Shown in pieces: positions 54,105 to 62,421 of a DNA stretch of 64,000 bases (position 1 is its first letter; the number at the start of each line of letters is the position of its first letter). Below the pieces are notes generated by a model that ran no database searches, was not told where the DNA came from, and was given only the letters and a program-made list of their open reading frames with translations. The position numbers and the translations under genes were made by a program. Source of the DNA: Microbacterium aoyamense (lineage in GTDB: Bacteria > Actinomycetota > Actinomycetes > Actinomycetales > Microbacteriaceae). The DNA is taken from positions 124,001-188,000 of the forward strand of contig NZ_JAKNUT010000004.1 of NCBI RefSeq assembly GCF_023155855.1. The letters are read 5' to 3'.

Positions 54105-54611
54105 ATGAGCGACACCATCACCATCACGGGCAACGTGGCCACGGTCCCCGAGTTCAAACGCTCGGGCGCCGGCCTGCCCATCGCGACCTTCCGCGTCGCG
54201 AGCAGCCAGCGCAAGTACGACCGCGGCACCGGCACATGGATGGAGACGGGCACCAACTGGTTCCAGGTCTCGGCGTTCCGCGGTCTGGCCGAACACGCGT
54301 TCGAGTCGCTGCGCAAAGGCGACCGGGTCATCGTGAGCGGGCGGCTCCGTGTGCGTCAGTGGGACAACGGCACCAAGCAGGGGACGAGCGTCGACATCGA
54401 GGCGGATGCCGTCGGCCACGATCTGCTGTGGGGTACGTCGGTGTTCACGAAGACCGGCGGGGCGCAGCCTGCGTCGTGGCCTACCGACGGCGACCGGGTC
54501 GAGAGCGACGGCGTCGAGAGCACAGCGAACCCCGCTGCCGAGTGGCACGTGGCCGCGGCGCCGGATGACGCGCGTGAGCTCGCGCTCGCCACGGCGGACA
54601 CGCCCTTCTGA
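54105..54611 (+). CDS. ssb: Single-stranded DNA-binding protein with altered C-terminus
   Basis: 168 residues from ATG at 54105 behind AAAGGAAG. The OB fold is complete (TITGNVATVPEF, ATFRVASSQRKYD, TNWFQVSAFRGLAEHAFESL). The tail is shorter than in classical SSB and ends ADTPF rather than an acidic DDIPF-type tip, so partner binding may be weaker. It stands alone, not with rpsF/rpsR, so it is likely a second, accessory SSB. Confidence 0.9.
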   Translation: MSDTITITGNVATVPEFKRSGAGLPIATFRVASSQRKYDRGTGTWMETGTNWFQVSAFRGLAEHAFESLRKGDRVIVSGRLRVRQWDNGTKQGTSVDIEADAVGHDLLWGTSVFTKTGGAQPASWPTDGDRVESDGVESTANPAAEWHVAAAPDDARELALATADTPF

Positions 54612-54644
54612 GCGTTCCCAGCGGGCGCTCGGGGGCACGCGGCC

Positions 54645-54650
54645 TAGACT
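54645..54650 (+). promoter_or_regulatory. -10 box (TAGACT), leaderless
   Basis: TAGACT plus six bases reaches GTG at 54657. Confidence 0.6.
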
Positions 54651-54656
54651 CTGGGC

Positions 54657-55172
54657 GTGCATCTCCACCCCGAGCGCCCTCGTCCCGCGACACGACGCCC
54701 GGGCCTCTCGCTCGCGGCGGCCGCGCTGGCGGCGCTCATCCTCGCCGGGTGCACGGCGCAGCCCGTGCCCAGCCCATCGCCGTCCGTGTCGGACGGTCCG
54801 ACGACGGCCGCCAGCCCGACGGCGAGCGAAGACCCCGCTCCGACGCTGGATCCCGAGGGGTCGGCCGACGACAATCTGCCCTTCTTCGCCGCTGTCGTGG
54901 CCGAGGTCTGGGCGACGCCCGAGCAGAGCCAGGGGCGAGCGTACATCGACGCGCTGACGGCGGCAGGGTTCGACCGGGCCGCGATGCAGGTGACGAACGA
55001 CGTCTCGACCGTGGGCAACGCCGCCGAAAGCATCCAGTTCTCGGTCCAGTGGGGCGATGAATGCCTCGTGGGTCAGGTCGGCCCCGCGACGGGTGCGCCC
55101 GTCGCCGTCGTCGTGCCGGCACTGGAGACGGGCGGATGCCTCATCGGTGCGACGCGACCGATCGACTGGTGA
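54657..55172 (+). CDS. Lipoprotein of unknown function
   Basis: 171 residues from GTG at 54657. The signal peptide ends in the lipobox LILAGC (Cys about residue 32), then a Pro/Ser/Thr linker and a small domain (about 75-171) with a Cys pair. Domain of the kind common in Microbacteriaceae next to translation genes; function unknown. Confidence 0.85.
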   Translation: MHLHPERPRPATRRPGLSLAAAALAALILAGCTAQPVPSPSPSVSDGPTTAASPTASEDPAPTLDPEGSADDNLPFFAAVVAEVWATPEQSQGRAYIDALTAAGFDRAAMQVTNDVSTVGNAAESIQFSVQWGDECLVGQVGPATGAPVAVVVPALETGGCLIGATRPIDW

Positions 55173-55209
55173 CTCGCTCCTCGCCGCCTGATCCTCGGGT
55201 GGCGGTTGG

Positions 55210-55215
55210 TAGGCT
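55210..55215 (+). promoter_or_regulatory. Possible -10 box (TAGGCT) of ettA
   Basis: TAGGCT lies 83 bases before the ettA start, giving a leader of roughly 75 nt. Confidence 0.4.
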
Positions 55216-55298
55216 GAACACTGACTTCCCGCCCGGTCATCGCGCGCTCTCGCGTGGCCCGGCGGACTGGATCCCCGACTCGAAGGTGGTACACCGCG

Positions 55299-56978
55299 GT
55301 GGCCGAATATATCTACTCGATGGTCCGTGCCCGCAAGGCGGTCGGCGAGAAGCTGATCCTCGACGACGTCACGATGTCGTTCCTGCCCGGAGCCAAGATC
55401 GGCATGGTGGGTCCGAACGGTGCGGGCAAGTCGACGATCCTCAAGATCATGGCCGGGCTCGACACGCCCTCCAACGGCGAGGCCAAGCTCTCGCCCGGCT
55501 TCAGCGTCGGCATCCTCATGCAGGAGCCCGAGCTCGACGACTCCAAGACCGTGCTCGAGAACATCCAGGACGGCGTGGCGATCAAGCCGAAGCTCGATCG
55601 CTTCAACGAGATCTCGGCGCTCATGGCGGATCCCGACGCCGACTTCGATGCACTGCTGGCTGAGATGGGCACGCTGCAGGAAGAGATCGACGCCGCCGAC
55701 GCGTGGGACCTCGATTCCCAGCTCGAGCAGGCGATGGATGCCCTCCGCACGCCGCCGGCCGACGCCGACGTCACGAACCTCTCGGGCGGTGAGCGTCGCC
55801 GCGTGGCGCTGGCGAAGCTGCTCCTGCAGAAGCCCGATCTGCTGCTTCTGGACGAGCCGACGAACCACCTCGACGCCGAGAGCGTGCTGTGGCTCGAGCA
55901 GCACCTCCAGGCGTACAAGGGCGCGGTGATCGCCATCACCCACGACCGCTACTTCCTCGACAACGTCGCCGAATGGATCGCCGAGGTGGACCGCGGACAC
56001 CTCTACCCGTACGAGGGCAACTACTCCACCTACCTCGAGAAGAAGGGGCAGCGGCTCGACGTCCAGGGCAAGAAGGACGCGAAGCTCGCCAAGCGCCTCA
56101 AAGAGGAGCTCGAATGGGTGCGCTCCAACGCCAAGGGTCGACAGGTCAAGTCCAAGGCCCGACTCGCCCGGTACGAGGAGATGGCGGCCGAGGCGGAGCG
56201 CACGCGCAAGCTCGACTTCGACGAGATCCAGATTCCGGCGGGCCCGCGCCTCGGCAACATCGTGATCGAGGCCAAGAAGCTGCAGAAGGGCTTCGACGGC
56301 CGCTCGCTCATCAGCGATCTGAGTTTCACCCTGCCGCCGAACGGCATCGTCGGAGTCATCGGGCCGAACGGTGTCGGAAAGACGACGCTCTTCAAGACCA
56401 TCGTCGGCCTCGAACCGCTCGACGGCGGCGATCTCAAGGTCGGCGAGACCGTCAAGATCAGCTACGTCGACCAGTCGCGCGCGAACATCGACCCGAACAA
56501 GTCGCTGTGGGAGGTGGTGTCCGACGGCCTCGACATCATCACGGTCGGCAAAACCGAGATCCCGTCGCGCGCCTACGTGTCGAAGTTCGGCTTCAAGGGT
56601 CCTGACCAGCAGAAGAAGGCGGGAGTGCTGTCGGGCGGTGAGCGCAACCGTCTGAACCTCGCGCTGACGCTGAAGGAGGGTGGCAACCTGCTCCTCCTCG
56701 ACGAGCCGACCAACGACCTCGACGTCGAGACCCTCTCGTCGCTCGAGAACGCGCTCCTCGACTTCCCGGGCTGCGCCGTCGTCATCACCCACGACCGGTG
56801 GTTCCTCGACCGCATCGCGACCCACATCCTCGCCTACGAGGGCACCGACGAGGACCCCGACAAGTGGTACTGGTTCGAGGGCAACTTCGAGGCGTACGAA
56901 GAGAACAAGATCGAGCGCCTCGGCCCCGAGGCCGCGAAGCCGCATCGCTCCGCGTACCGCAAGCTCACGCGTGACTGA
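55299..56978 (+). CDS. ettA: Energy-dependent translational throttle EttA (ABC-F)
   Basis: 559 residues from GTG at 55299, which starts the typical MAEYIYSMVRARKAVGEK; upstream frame is not conserved-looking. Two ABC domains have Walker A GPNGAGKST and GPNGVGKTT, signatures LSGGERRRVALAKLL and LSGGERNRLNLALTL, and Walker B LLLLDEPTNHLD and LLLLDEPTNDLD. The arm and linker are charged. EttA binds the ribosomal E site and senses the ATP level. No membrane part. Confidence 0.96.
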   Translation: MAEYIYSMVRARKAVGEKLILDDVTMSFLPGAKIGMVGPNGAGKSTILKIMAGLDTPSNGEAKLSPGFSVGILMQEPELDDSKTVLENIQDGVAIKPKLDRFNEISALMADPDADFDALLAEMGTLQEEIDAADAWDLDSQLEQAMDALRTPPADADVTNLSGGERRRVALAKLLLQKPDLLLLDEPTNHLDAESVLWLEQHLQAYKGAVIAITHDRYFLDNVAEWIAEVDRGHLYPYEGNYSTYLEKKGQRLDVQGKKDAKLAKRLKEELEWVRSNAKGRQVKSKARLARYEEMAAEAERTRKLDFDEIQIPAGPRLGNIVIEAKKLQKGFDGRSLISDLSFTLPPNGIVGVIGPNGVGKTTLFKTIVGLEPLDGGDLKVGETVKISYVDQSRANIDPNKSLWEVVSDGLDIITVGKTEIPSRAYVSKFGFKGPDQQKKAGVLSGGERNRLNLALTLKEGGNLLLLDEPTNDLDVETLSSLENALLDFPGCAVVITHDRWFLDRIATHILAYEGTDEDPDKWYWFEGNFEAYEENKIERLGPEAAKPHRSAYRKLTRD

Positions 56979-57462
56979 CGGAGCCATCGGGCGCGTCCAT
57001 ATCCCCATCCATCTGCGGTGGGGGGACCTCGACGCGCTCGGGCACGTCAACAACACGTCGATGCTCAAGCTCCTCGAAGAGGCGCGCCTGCGTGCCTTCT
57101 GGCGTCCCGAGGACGGCACAGACGGCCCTCCTACGGCTGTGCTCGACATGTCGGTGCTCGAGGGCGGGGGCACACGGGCCACGCTCATCGCACGGCAGCA
57201 GATCGAGTACCTTCAGCCCGTGCCCTACGGGCAGCGTCCGCTCGACGTCCAGCTGTGGATCGGCAAGATCGGCGGCTCGAGCATCGAGGTCTGCTACGAG
57301 GTGTTCAGTCCGTCAGGCGATGAGCCGCAGACGCTCTACGCGCGGTCATCCGCCGTCGTCGTCCTCGTCGACACCGCGTCGGGGCGACCGACGCGGCTGA
57401 CTGCGACCGAGCGGAGCGCCTGGGAGCCGATCGTCGGCGAGCCCATCGTCTACCGCGGCTGA
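56971..57462 (+). CDS. 4-hydroxybenzoyl-CoA-type (hot-dog) thioesterase
   Basis: 163 residues from GTG at 56971, overlapping ettA by 8 bases. The hot-dog signature WGDLDALGHVNNTSMLKLLEE is clear. It probably hydrolyses acyl-CoA. It is coupled to ettA and convergent (13-bp overlap) with a second thioesterase, of the TesB type. Confidence 0.9.
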   Translation: MTDGAIGRVHIPIHLRWGDLDALGHVNNTSMLKLLEEARLRAFWRPEDGTDGPPTAVLDMSVLEGGGTRATLIARQQIEYLQPVPYGQRPLDVQLWIGKIGGSSIEVCYEVFSPSGDEPQTLYARSSAVVVLVDTASGRPTRLTATERSAWEPIVGEPIVYRG

Positions 57463-58382
57463 TCCGCCAGCCGGACTCCGTCCGGCACCCGCACCATGAT
57501 CTCCTGCGCGACGCTCGCGAGCAGCACGCCGTCGCGCGAATAGATCCGCCCGCTCGACAGGCCCCGACCGCCGCGTGCGCTCGGAGACTCCTGCACGTAC
57601 AGCATCCATTCGTCGACGCGTCCGGCTCGGTGCCACCACATCGCGTGGTCGAGGCTCGCGACCTTGAGTCCGGGCGTCGCCCACGCCAGACCGTGGGCGC
57701 GCAGGATCGACTCCTGGATCGTCAGGTCGCTCAGATAAGCGAGGGCCGCGCGGTGCAGGTCGGGGTCGTCTCCGATGGGGCGCCGCACCTTCATCCACAC
57801 GGCCTGCCGCGGAGTGGCTTCTTCGTCGGCGGTCAGATAGATCGGCGACGGCACGTGGCGGAGATCTGCGGGGCGATCCAGGAACAGCCGCTTCGTCATG
57901 GGGTGCAGGCCCTCGAGCTGCGCCTCGATGTCGGGCAGGTCCTCCGGAGCGGGGACGCCCTCGGGCATGGGCTCCTGGTGATCCAGCCCCGGATCCTCGT
58001 CCTGGAACGACGCGATCATCGAGAAGATCGGCACGCCCTCCTGGAAGGCCTGCGTGCGCCGCGTCGAGAACGAGCGTCCGTCGTGGATCCGGTCGACGGC
58101 GAACGTGATCCCCTTCGACGCATCGCCCGGGCGCAGGAAGTACCCGTGCATCGAGTGGACCGATCGGTTCTCGGGAAGTGTGCGCGAGGCCGCGACGATC
58201 GACTGGGCGAGCACCTGTCCGCCGTAGACGCGGCCGAGCGGCATCCGCTGCGAGACTCCCGTGAAGATGTCCTCGGTCGTGCGGGCGTCCGACCCGGTCA
58301 GGTCGAGTACCGCGAGCATCGAGGCGACGGGGTCGGCCTCGGGCTCGGCATCCGTCTCGACGGTCTGAAAGGCGTCGGTCAC
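57450..58382 (-). CDS. tesB: Acyl-CoA thioesterase II
   Basis: 310 residues from GTG at 58382. Double hot-dog protein with RVYGGQVLAQSIVAASRT, the early SVHSMHGYFLRPGD, TRRTQAFQEGVPIFSM and the C-terminal SLDHAMWWHRAGRVDEWMLY. It hydrolyses medium- and long-chain acyl-CoA. Overlaps the neighbour gene end to end. Confidence 0.93.
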   Translation of the reverse strand: MTDAFQTVETDAEPEADPVASMLAVLDLTGSDARTTEDIFTGVSQRMPLGRVYGGQVLAQSIVAASRTLPENRSVHSMHGYFLRPGDASKGITFAVDRIHDGRSFSTRRTQAFQEGVPIFSMIASFQDEDPGLDHQEPMPEGVPAPEDLPDIEAQLEGLHPMTKRLFLDRPADLRHVPSPIYLTADEEATPRQAVWMKVRRPIGDDPDLHRAALAYLSDLTIQESILRAHGLAWATPGLKVASLDHAMWWHRAGRVDEWMLYVQESPSARGGRGLSSGRIYSRDGVLLASVAQEIMVRVPDGVRLADQPR

Positions 58383-58414
58383 GTGGTCTCCGTCTCGGCC
58401 AGGGGGTCGGTTGG

Positions 58415-58420
58415 TAGTTT
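58415..58420 (+). promoter_or_regulatory. -10 box (TAGTTT), leaderless
   Basis: TAGTTT plus seven bases reaches ATG at 58428. Confidence 0.5.
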
Positions 58421-58427
58421 AGAGCGG

Positions 58428-59099
58428 ATGCCTCAGCGACTTCTCTTCGCGGATGCCCACGCGGCGGCCGACGCTCTCACCTTCGCCCGCCGGACCGCCC
58501 CGCTCGGAGACGGTGCCGTGCGTCTGCGCGCGACGCGCGGCGTCCTCGTCATGACGAGCGCACCCCTCGCGCCCCGCGGTCTGTTCGACTCGACTCCCAC
58601 GGTGCTGGCGGTCCGCGTGCTCGCGGTCGATCCCGAGCTCGAGTGCGACATCGTCGTCGAGGCGTCGGCGCTCACGACGGCGATGGATGATGCGAGAGCG
58701 GTCGAGCTCCCCGAGACGGGACTCTCGCCCGCGTGGGCAGGCGTCTCCCCACCGCAGGGCGGATGGATGCCGGGACCCGGCATCCCGGCGTCCACCCTCG
58801 CGAGCCGTGCGCAGTGGGGGATCGCGGACGTCGCCCAGACGGTTCCCACGGACGCCGGCGAGGACGCCGTGCGCGTCGTCCGCGCCGCCGTGTGGGGCGC
58901 TCAGGACGACGACCTGAACGGTCTGCCGCTCGGCGTCGCGTTCGCCGCGTTCGCGCTCGGGTTCATCGCAGGGGAGGAGGATGCCGCGGTCCGCACCGCC
59001 GGGGTCTGGACCCGCGTCACCCTCGCGCGGGGTCATGTCATCGTCCGGGGGCCCGCGCGCATGGGCCTCACCGAGGTGCGGGCGACCGGCGCGAGCTAG
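58428..59099 (+). CDS. Unknown 223-residue protein
   Basis: From ATG at 58428. No signal peptide or span; mixed composition with repeated Gly/Ala-rich stretches (GLPLGVAFAAFALGFIAGEE). Recalls hypothetical proteins of Microbacterium only. Ends in CTAG shared with the convergent dehydrogenase gene. Confidence 0.75.
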   Translation: MPQRLLFADAHAAADALTFARRTAPLGDGAVRLRATRGVLVMTSAPLAPRGLFDSTPTVLAVRVLAVDPELECDIVVEASALTTAMDDARAVELPETGLSPAWAGVSPPQGGWMPGPGIPASTLASRAQWGIADVAQTVPTDAGEDAVRVVRAAVWGAQDDDLNGLPLGVAFAAFALGFIAGEEDAAVRTAGVWTRVTLARGHVIVRGPARMGLTEVRATGAS

Positions 59100-60766
59100 A
59101 CGTCGGCCGCCATCGCGCGGCCGGCCGTACGGCCCGAGAACAGGCATCCGCCGACGAACGTGCCCTCCAGCGCGCGGTACCCGTGCACGCCGCCGCCGCC
59201 GAAGCCGCTCGCTTCGCCGGCCGCGTACAGGCCGGGGATGACCGTGCCGTCGGCGGCGAGCGCGCGGCCGGACAGATCGGTCTCGATGCCGCCCAGCGAC
59301 TTGCGCGTGAGGATGTGCAGCTTCACGGCGATGAGCGGGCCGTTCGCTGGGTCGAGGATGCGATGCGGCTTCGCCGTGCGGATCAGCCGGTCGCCCCGGT
59401 ACGCACGTGCAGAGCGCAGCATCGCGATCTGGGAGTCCTTCGTGAAGTCGTTGTCGATCTCGCGGTCGCGCGCCTCGACCTCGTAGCGCACGCGTTCGGC
59501 ATCGAGCGCATCCCCGTCCGGTAGCGCCTTCATCCCGGCGATGAGCTCGTCGAGGGTGTCGCGCACGACGAAGTCCGCGCCCTTGTCCATGAACGCCTGG
59601 ACGGGACCCGACGCACCTTTGCCCAGGCGCGACTGCGCGAGGAGCTTGACGTCCTTCCCCGTGAGGTCGGGGTTCTGCTCGCTGCCCGAGAGGGTGAACT
59701 CCTTCTCGATGATCTTCTGCGACAGGACGAACCACGAGTGGTCGTGCCCCGTCGTGCGCAGATGCGCGAGAGTGCCGAGCGTGTCGAAGCCGGGGAACAG
59801 CGGCACAGGCAGACGGCGGCCCGTGGCATCCAGCCACACCGACGATGGCCCGGGGAGGATCCGGATGCCGTGGTCCGGCCAGATGGGATCCCAATTGCCG
59901 ATGCCCTCGACGTAGTGCCACATGCGATCGCCGTTGATGAGGTGGGCTCCGGCGTCGGCGCTCACGTCGAGCATCGAGCCGTCGACGTACGCCGGGACGC
60001 CCGTGATCATCGATTTCGGGGCTTTGCCGAGGCGCTTCGGCCAGTTCTTGCGCACGAGGGCGTGGTTGCCGCCGATCCCGCCGGACGACACGAGAGTCGC
60101 TCCGGCCCGGATCTCGAACGCCCCGACCACTTCGCGCGAGGACGCATAGCCGCGACCGGCGCCGGAGGGCGCGAGGACGTCGCCCGACGCGCCCGTGACG
60201 GCCCCGCCGGACACCGTGAGGGCTGTGACGCGGTGGCGGGGCAGGATCGTCAGGCGACCGGATGCCTCGCCCGCCTCGACCTCGGCCTGGAACGGCGCGA
60301 CGATGCCGGGGCCGGTGCCCCACGTGATGTGGAAGCGGGGCACGGAGTTGCCGGGACCGGTCGCGGTGTATCCGCCGCGTTCGGCCCAGCCGACGATGGG
60401 GAAGAAGCCGACGCCCTTCTCCCGCAGCCACGCGCGCTTCTCCTGATGGGCGAACTGCAGGTACGCCTCGGCCCAGCGGCGCGGCCAGGCATCCTCTTCG
60501 CGGTCGAAGCCGGCATTGCCGAACCAGTCCTGTCGCGCGAGCTCGAGCGAGTCGGTGATGCCCATCCGCCGCTGCTCGGGAGAGTCGACGAAGAACAGCC
60601 CGCCGAACGACCACCACGCCTGGCCGCCGAGGTTCGAGCGGGGCTCCTGATCGACGATCACGACATGCTTGCCGGCGGCGACCGCTTCGCTCGCAGCGAC
60701 GAGCCCCGCGAGGCCCCAGCCGATGACGAGCAGGTCGGTGGTGCGGGTCGTGGGGGATGCGGGCAT
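59096..60766 (-). CDS. FAD-binding dehydrogenase, KstD-like
   Basis: 556 residues from ATG at 60766 with AAGGAGT upstream. The N-terminus is a dinucleotide fold (VIGWGLAGLVAASEAVAAGK, VVIVDQEP) and the C-terminus has LYAAGEASGFGGGGVHGYRALEG, the FAD-binding end of the fumarate reductase/3-ketosteroid dehydrogenase superfamily. The subfamily is often called FAD-binding dehydrogenase with unknown substrate; a steroid role is not shown by the context. Confidence 0.88.
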   Translation of the reverse strand: MPASPTTRTTDLLVIGWGLAGLVAASEAVAAGKHVVIVDQEPRSNLGGQAWWSFGGLFFVDSPEQRRMGITDSLELARQDWFGNAGFDREEDAWPRRWAEAYLQFAHQEKRAWLREKGVGFFPIVGWAERGGYTATGPGNSVPRFHITWGTGPGIVAPFQAEVEAGEASGRLTILPRHRVTALTVSGGAVTGASGDVLAPSGAGRGYASSREVVGAFEIRAGATLVSSGGIGGNHALVRKNWPKRLGKAPKSMITGVPAYVDGSMLDVSADAGAHLINGDRMWHYVEGIGNWDPIWPDHGIRILPGPSSVWLDATGRRLPVPLFPGFDTLGTLAHLRTTGHDHSWFVLSQKIIEKEFTLSGSEQNPDLTGKDVKLLAQSRLGKGASGPVQAFMDKGADFVVRDTLDELIAGMKALPDGDALDAERVRYEVEARDREIDNDFTKDSQIAMLRSARAYRGDRLIRTAKPHRILDPANGPLIAVKLHILTRKSLGGIETDLSGRALAADGTVIPGLYAAGEASGFGGGGVHGYRALEGTFVGGCLFSGRTAGRAMAADV

Positions 60767-60800
60767 GCGGTTCGACTCCTTCGTCGCGGGTGGGGGGATG

Positions 60801-61256
60801 TCAGGTGGAAGGATGCAGGGGGAGCGAGCCGCCGTCGCGACCTGACGAGGTCGGTCCTATGCCGGTCGGCTCGAAGGTGTTCACCATCGCGTGCGCGGCG
60901 CGAAGAAGATAGTCCCACAGCGTCGCCTCGTGCAGGGGCGGCAGCTCGAGTTCGTCCACCGCGACCCTCATGTGCGCGAGCCAGCGGTCACGGGCGTCGG
61001 GGTTGACGTGGAAGGGCGCGTGCCGCATCCGCAGCCGCGGATGACCCCGCGTCTCGCTGTACGTCGTCGGCCCGCCCCAGTACTGCTCGAGGAAGAGGGT
61101 CAGGCGCTCCTTGGCGGGGCCGAGATCCTCTTCCGGGTACATCGGCTTCAGCACCTCGTCCTCGGCGACGCCGCGGTAGAACGCGTCGACGAGGCGCACG
61201 AACGTGTCGTGACCGCCGATCTCTTCGTAGAAGCTCAGAGGCACAGCATCCGTCAT
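60801..61256 (-). CDS. glbO: Truncated haemoglobin, group II (GlbO-like)
   Basis: 151 residues from ATG at 61256, overlapping the mscS stop (ATGA). Conserved parts are YEEIGGHDTFVRLVDAFYRG, MYPEEDLGPAKERLTLFLEQ with YWGGPTTYSETRG, and the proximal His in RMRHAPFHV. It binds O2 or peroxide; in actinobacteria GlbO is tied to respiration or stress. Coupled to a mechanosensitive channel gene. Confidence 0.93.
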   Translation of the reverse strand: MTDAVPLSFYEEIGGHDTFVRLVDAFYRGVAEDEVLKPMYPEEDLGPAKERLTLFLEQYWGGPTTYSETRGHPRLRMRHAPFHVNPDARDRWLAHMRVAVDELELPPLHEATLWDYLLRAAHAMVNTFEPTGIGPTSSGRDGGSLPLHPST

Positions 61257-62341
61257 GACTCGATCCCCGGGTCCGCGGGCGGCGTATGCGGCTTCTTCGC
61301 GGCGCCCTTCTTGGGCTTCCACACGGGGTTCGCGTCGGCGATGGGCTGCGGCTTCGTCTTGGGCGGGTTCGCGCCGCGGACGCGCCCCGCGCCCTCGAGG
61401 CCCGACAGCATGATCGAGTTCATGGCGGGGAGCGTGATGCCGTGCTCGTCCATCGCGTGCTTGAGTCGCATCCTCAGCTCGCGCGCGACGTCGTCCTTCG
61501 CATTGGCGCGCGTCTTCATGACGAGACGGATGACGAGGGCATCGCCCGACACGGACTCGAGCCCCCAGACCTCGGGTGTCTCGAGGATGCGCGAGCGCCA
61601 CTTCGGCTCCTTCGCGATCGACTTCGCCGCTCCCAGCATGAGCGTCTCGACCTCGTCGATGTCGGCGTCGGTGGGGACGGCGAGGTCGACGATGACGCGC
61701 GACCAACCCTGCGACATGTTGCCGATGCGCGTGATCTCGCCGTTTCGGACGTACCAGAGTGTGCCGTTGACGTCGCGCACGTGCGTGATGCGGACGCTGA
61801 CGTACTCGACGATGCCCGTCGCGAGCCCCAGATCGACGACGTCTCCGATGCCGACCTGGTCTTCCGCGACGATGAAGATGCCGTTGAGCACATCCTTCAC
61901 GATGTTCTGCGCGCCGAAACCGAGGCCCGCGCCGACGGCGGCCGTCAGTAGCGTCAGCGACGCCAGGGCGTTCGGCGCGAGCACGTTGATGATCAGCAGC
62001 AGCGACACGATGACGATCGAGACGTTGACGATGTTCTGCAGGATCGAGCCGAGCGTGCGGGTGCGCTGGACGAGGCGGACGGATGCCAGGGGCGAGCGAT
62101 CGAGCGCCTGCGTGTCATCCACGTTCGCCTTGTTCTTGGCGCCGTTGACGATCCTCCGCACGACGCGGCGGATGACGAGCTTGAGGATCCAGCCGAGCAG
62201 GACGGCGAAGACGACGATGGCCAGGACCCGAAGCAGGTTCCATCCGGAGGCGACGAAGAAGGCACCGATGGCCTCCCAGAATGCGGCGTCGGTGATCGTC
62301 GGTTCGGGCGGGGTGCCGGTGTCAGCGAAGATCCAGTTCAT
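61253..62341 (-). CDS. mscS: Small-conductance mechanosensitive channel (MscS family)
   Basis: 362 residues from ATG at 62341, seven bases after TAGGAT. N-terminal spans precede the pore helix (ALASLTLLTAAVGAGLGFGA, QNIVKDVLNG), then the beta domain (VGIGDVVDLG, RNGEITRIGNMS). A Lys/Pro-rich tail of about 50 residues follows. The channel releases solutes on hypo-osmotic shock. Confidence 0.93.
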   Translation of the reverse strand: MNWIFADTGTPPEPTITDAAFWEAIGAFFVASGWNLLRVLAIVVFAVLLGWILKLVIRRVVRRIVNGAKNKANVDDTQALDRSPLASVRLVQRTRTLGSILQNIVNVSIVIVSLLLIINVLAPNALASLTLLTAAVGAGLGFGAQNIVKDVLNGIFIVAEDQVGIGDVVDLGLATGIVEYVSVRITHVRDVNGTLWYVRNGEITRIGNMSQGWSRVIVDLAVPTDADIDEVETLMLGAAKSIAKEPKWRSRILETPEVWGLESVSGDALVIRLVMKTRANAKDDVARELRMRLKHAMDEHGITLPAMNSIMLSGLEGAGRVRGANPPKTKPQPIADANPVWKPKKGAAKKPHTPPADPGIES

Positions 62342-62348
62342 CGGCTCG

Positions 62349-62354
62349 ATCCTA
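62349..62354 (-). promoter_or_regulatory. -10 box (TAGGAT) of mscS-glbO, leaderless
   Basis: On the minus strand TAGGAT plus seven bases reaches the mscS ATG. Confidence 0.55.
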
Positions 62355-62421
62355 ACGACCGAGCCCGGACAACTCCTGACTGCTCCTCGACCACGGTTCG
62401 TGGTCGCGCCAGACTGAGCGC

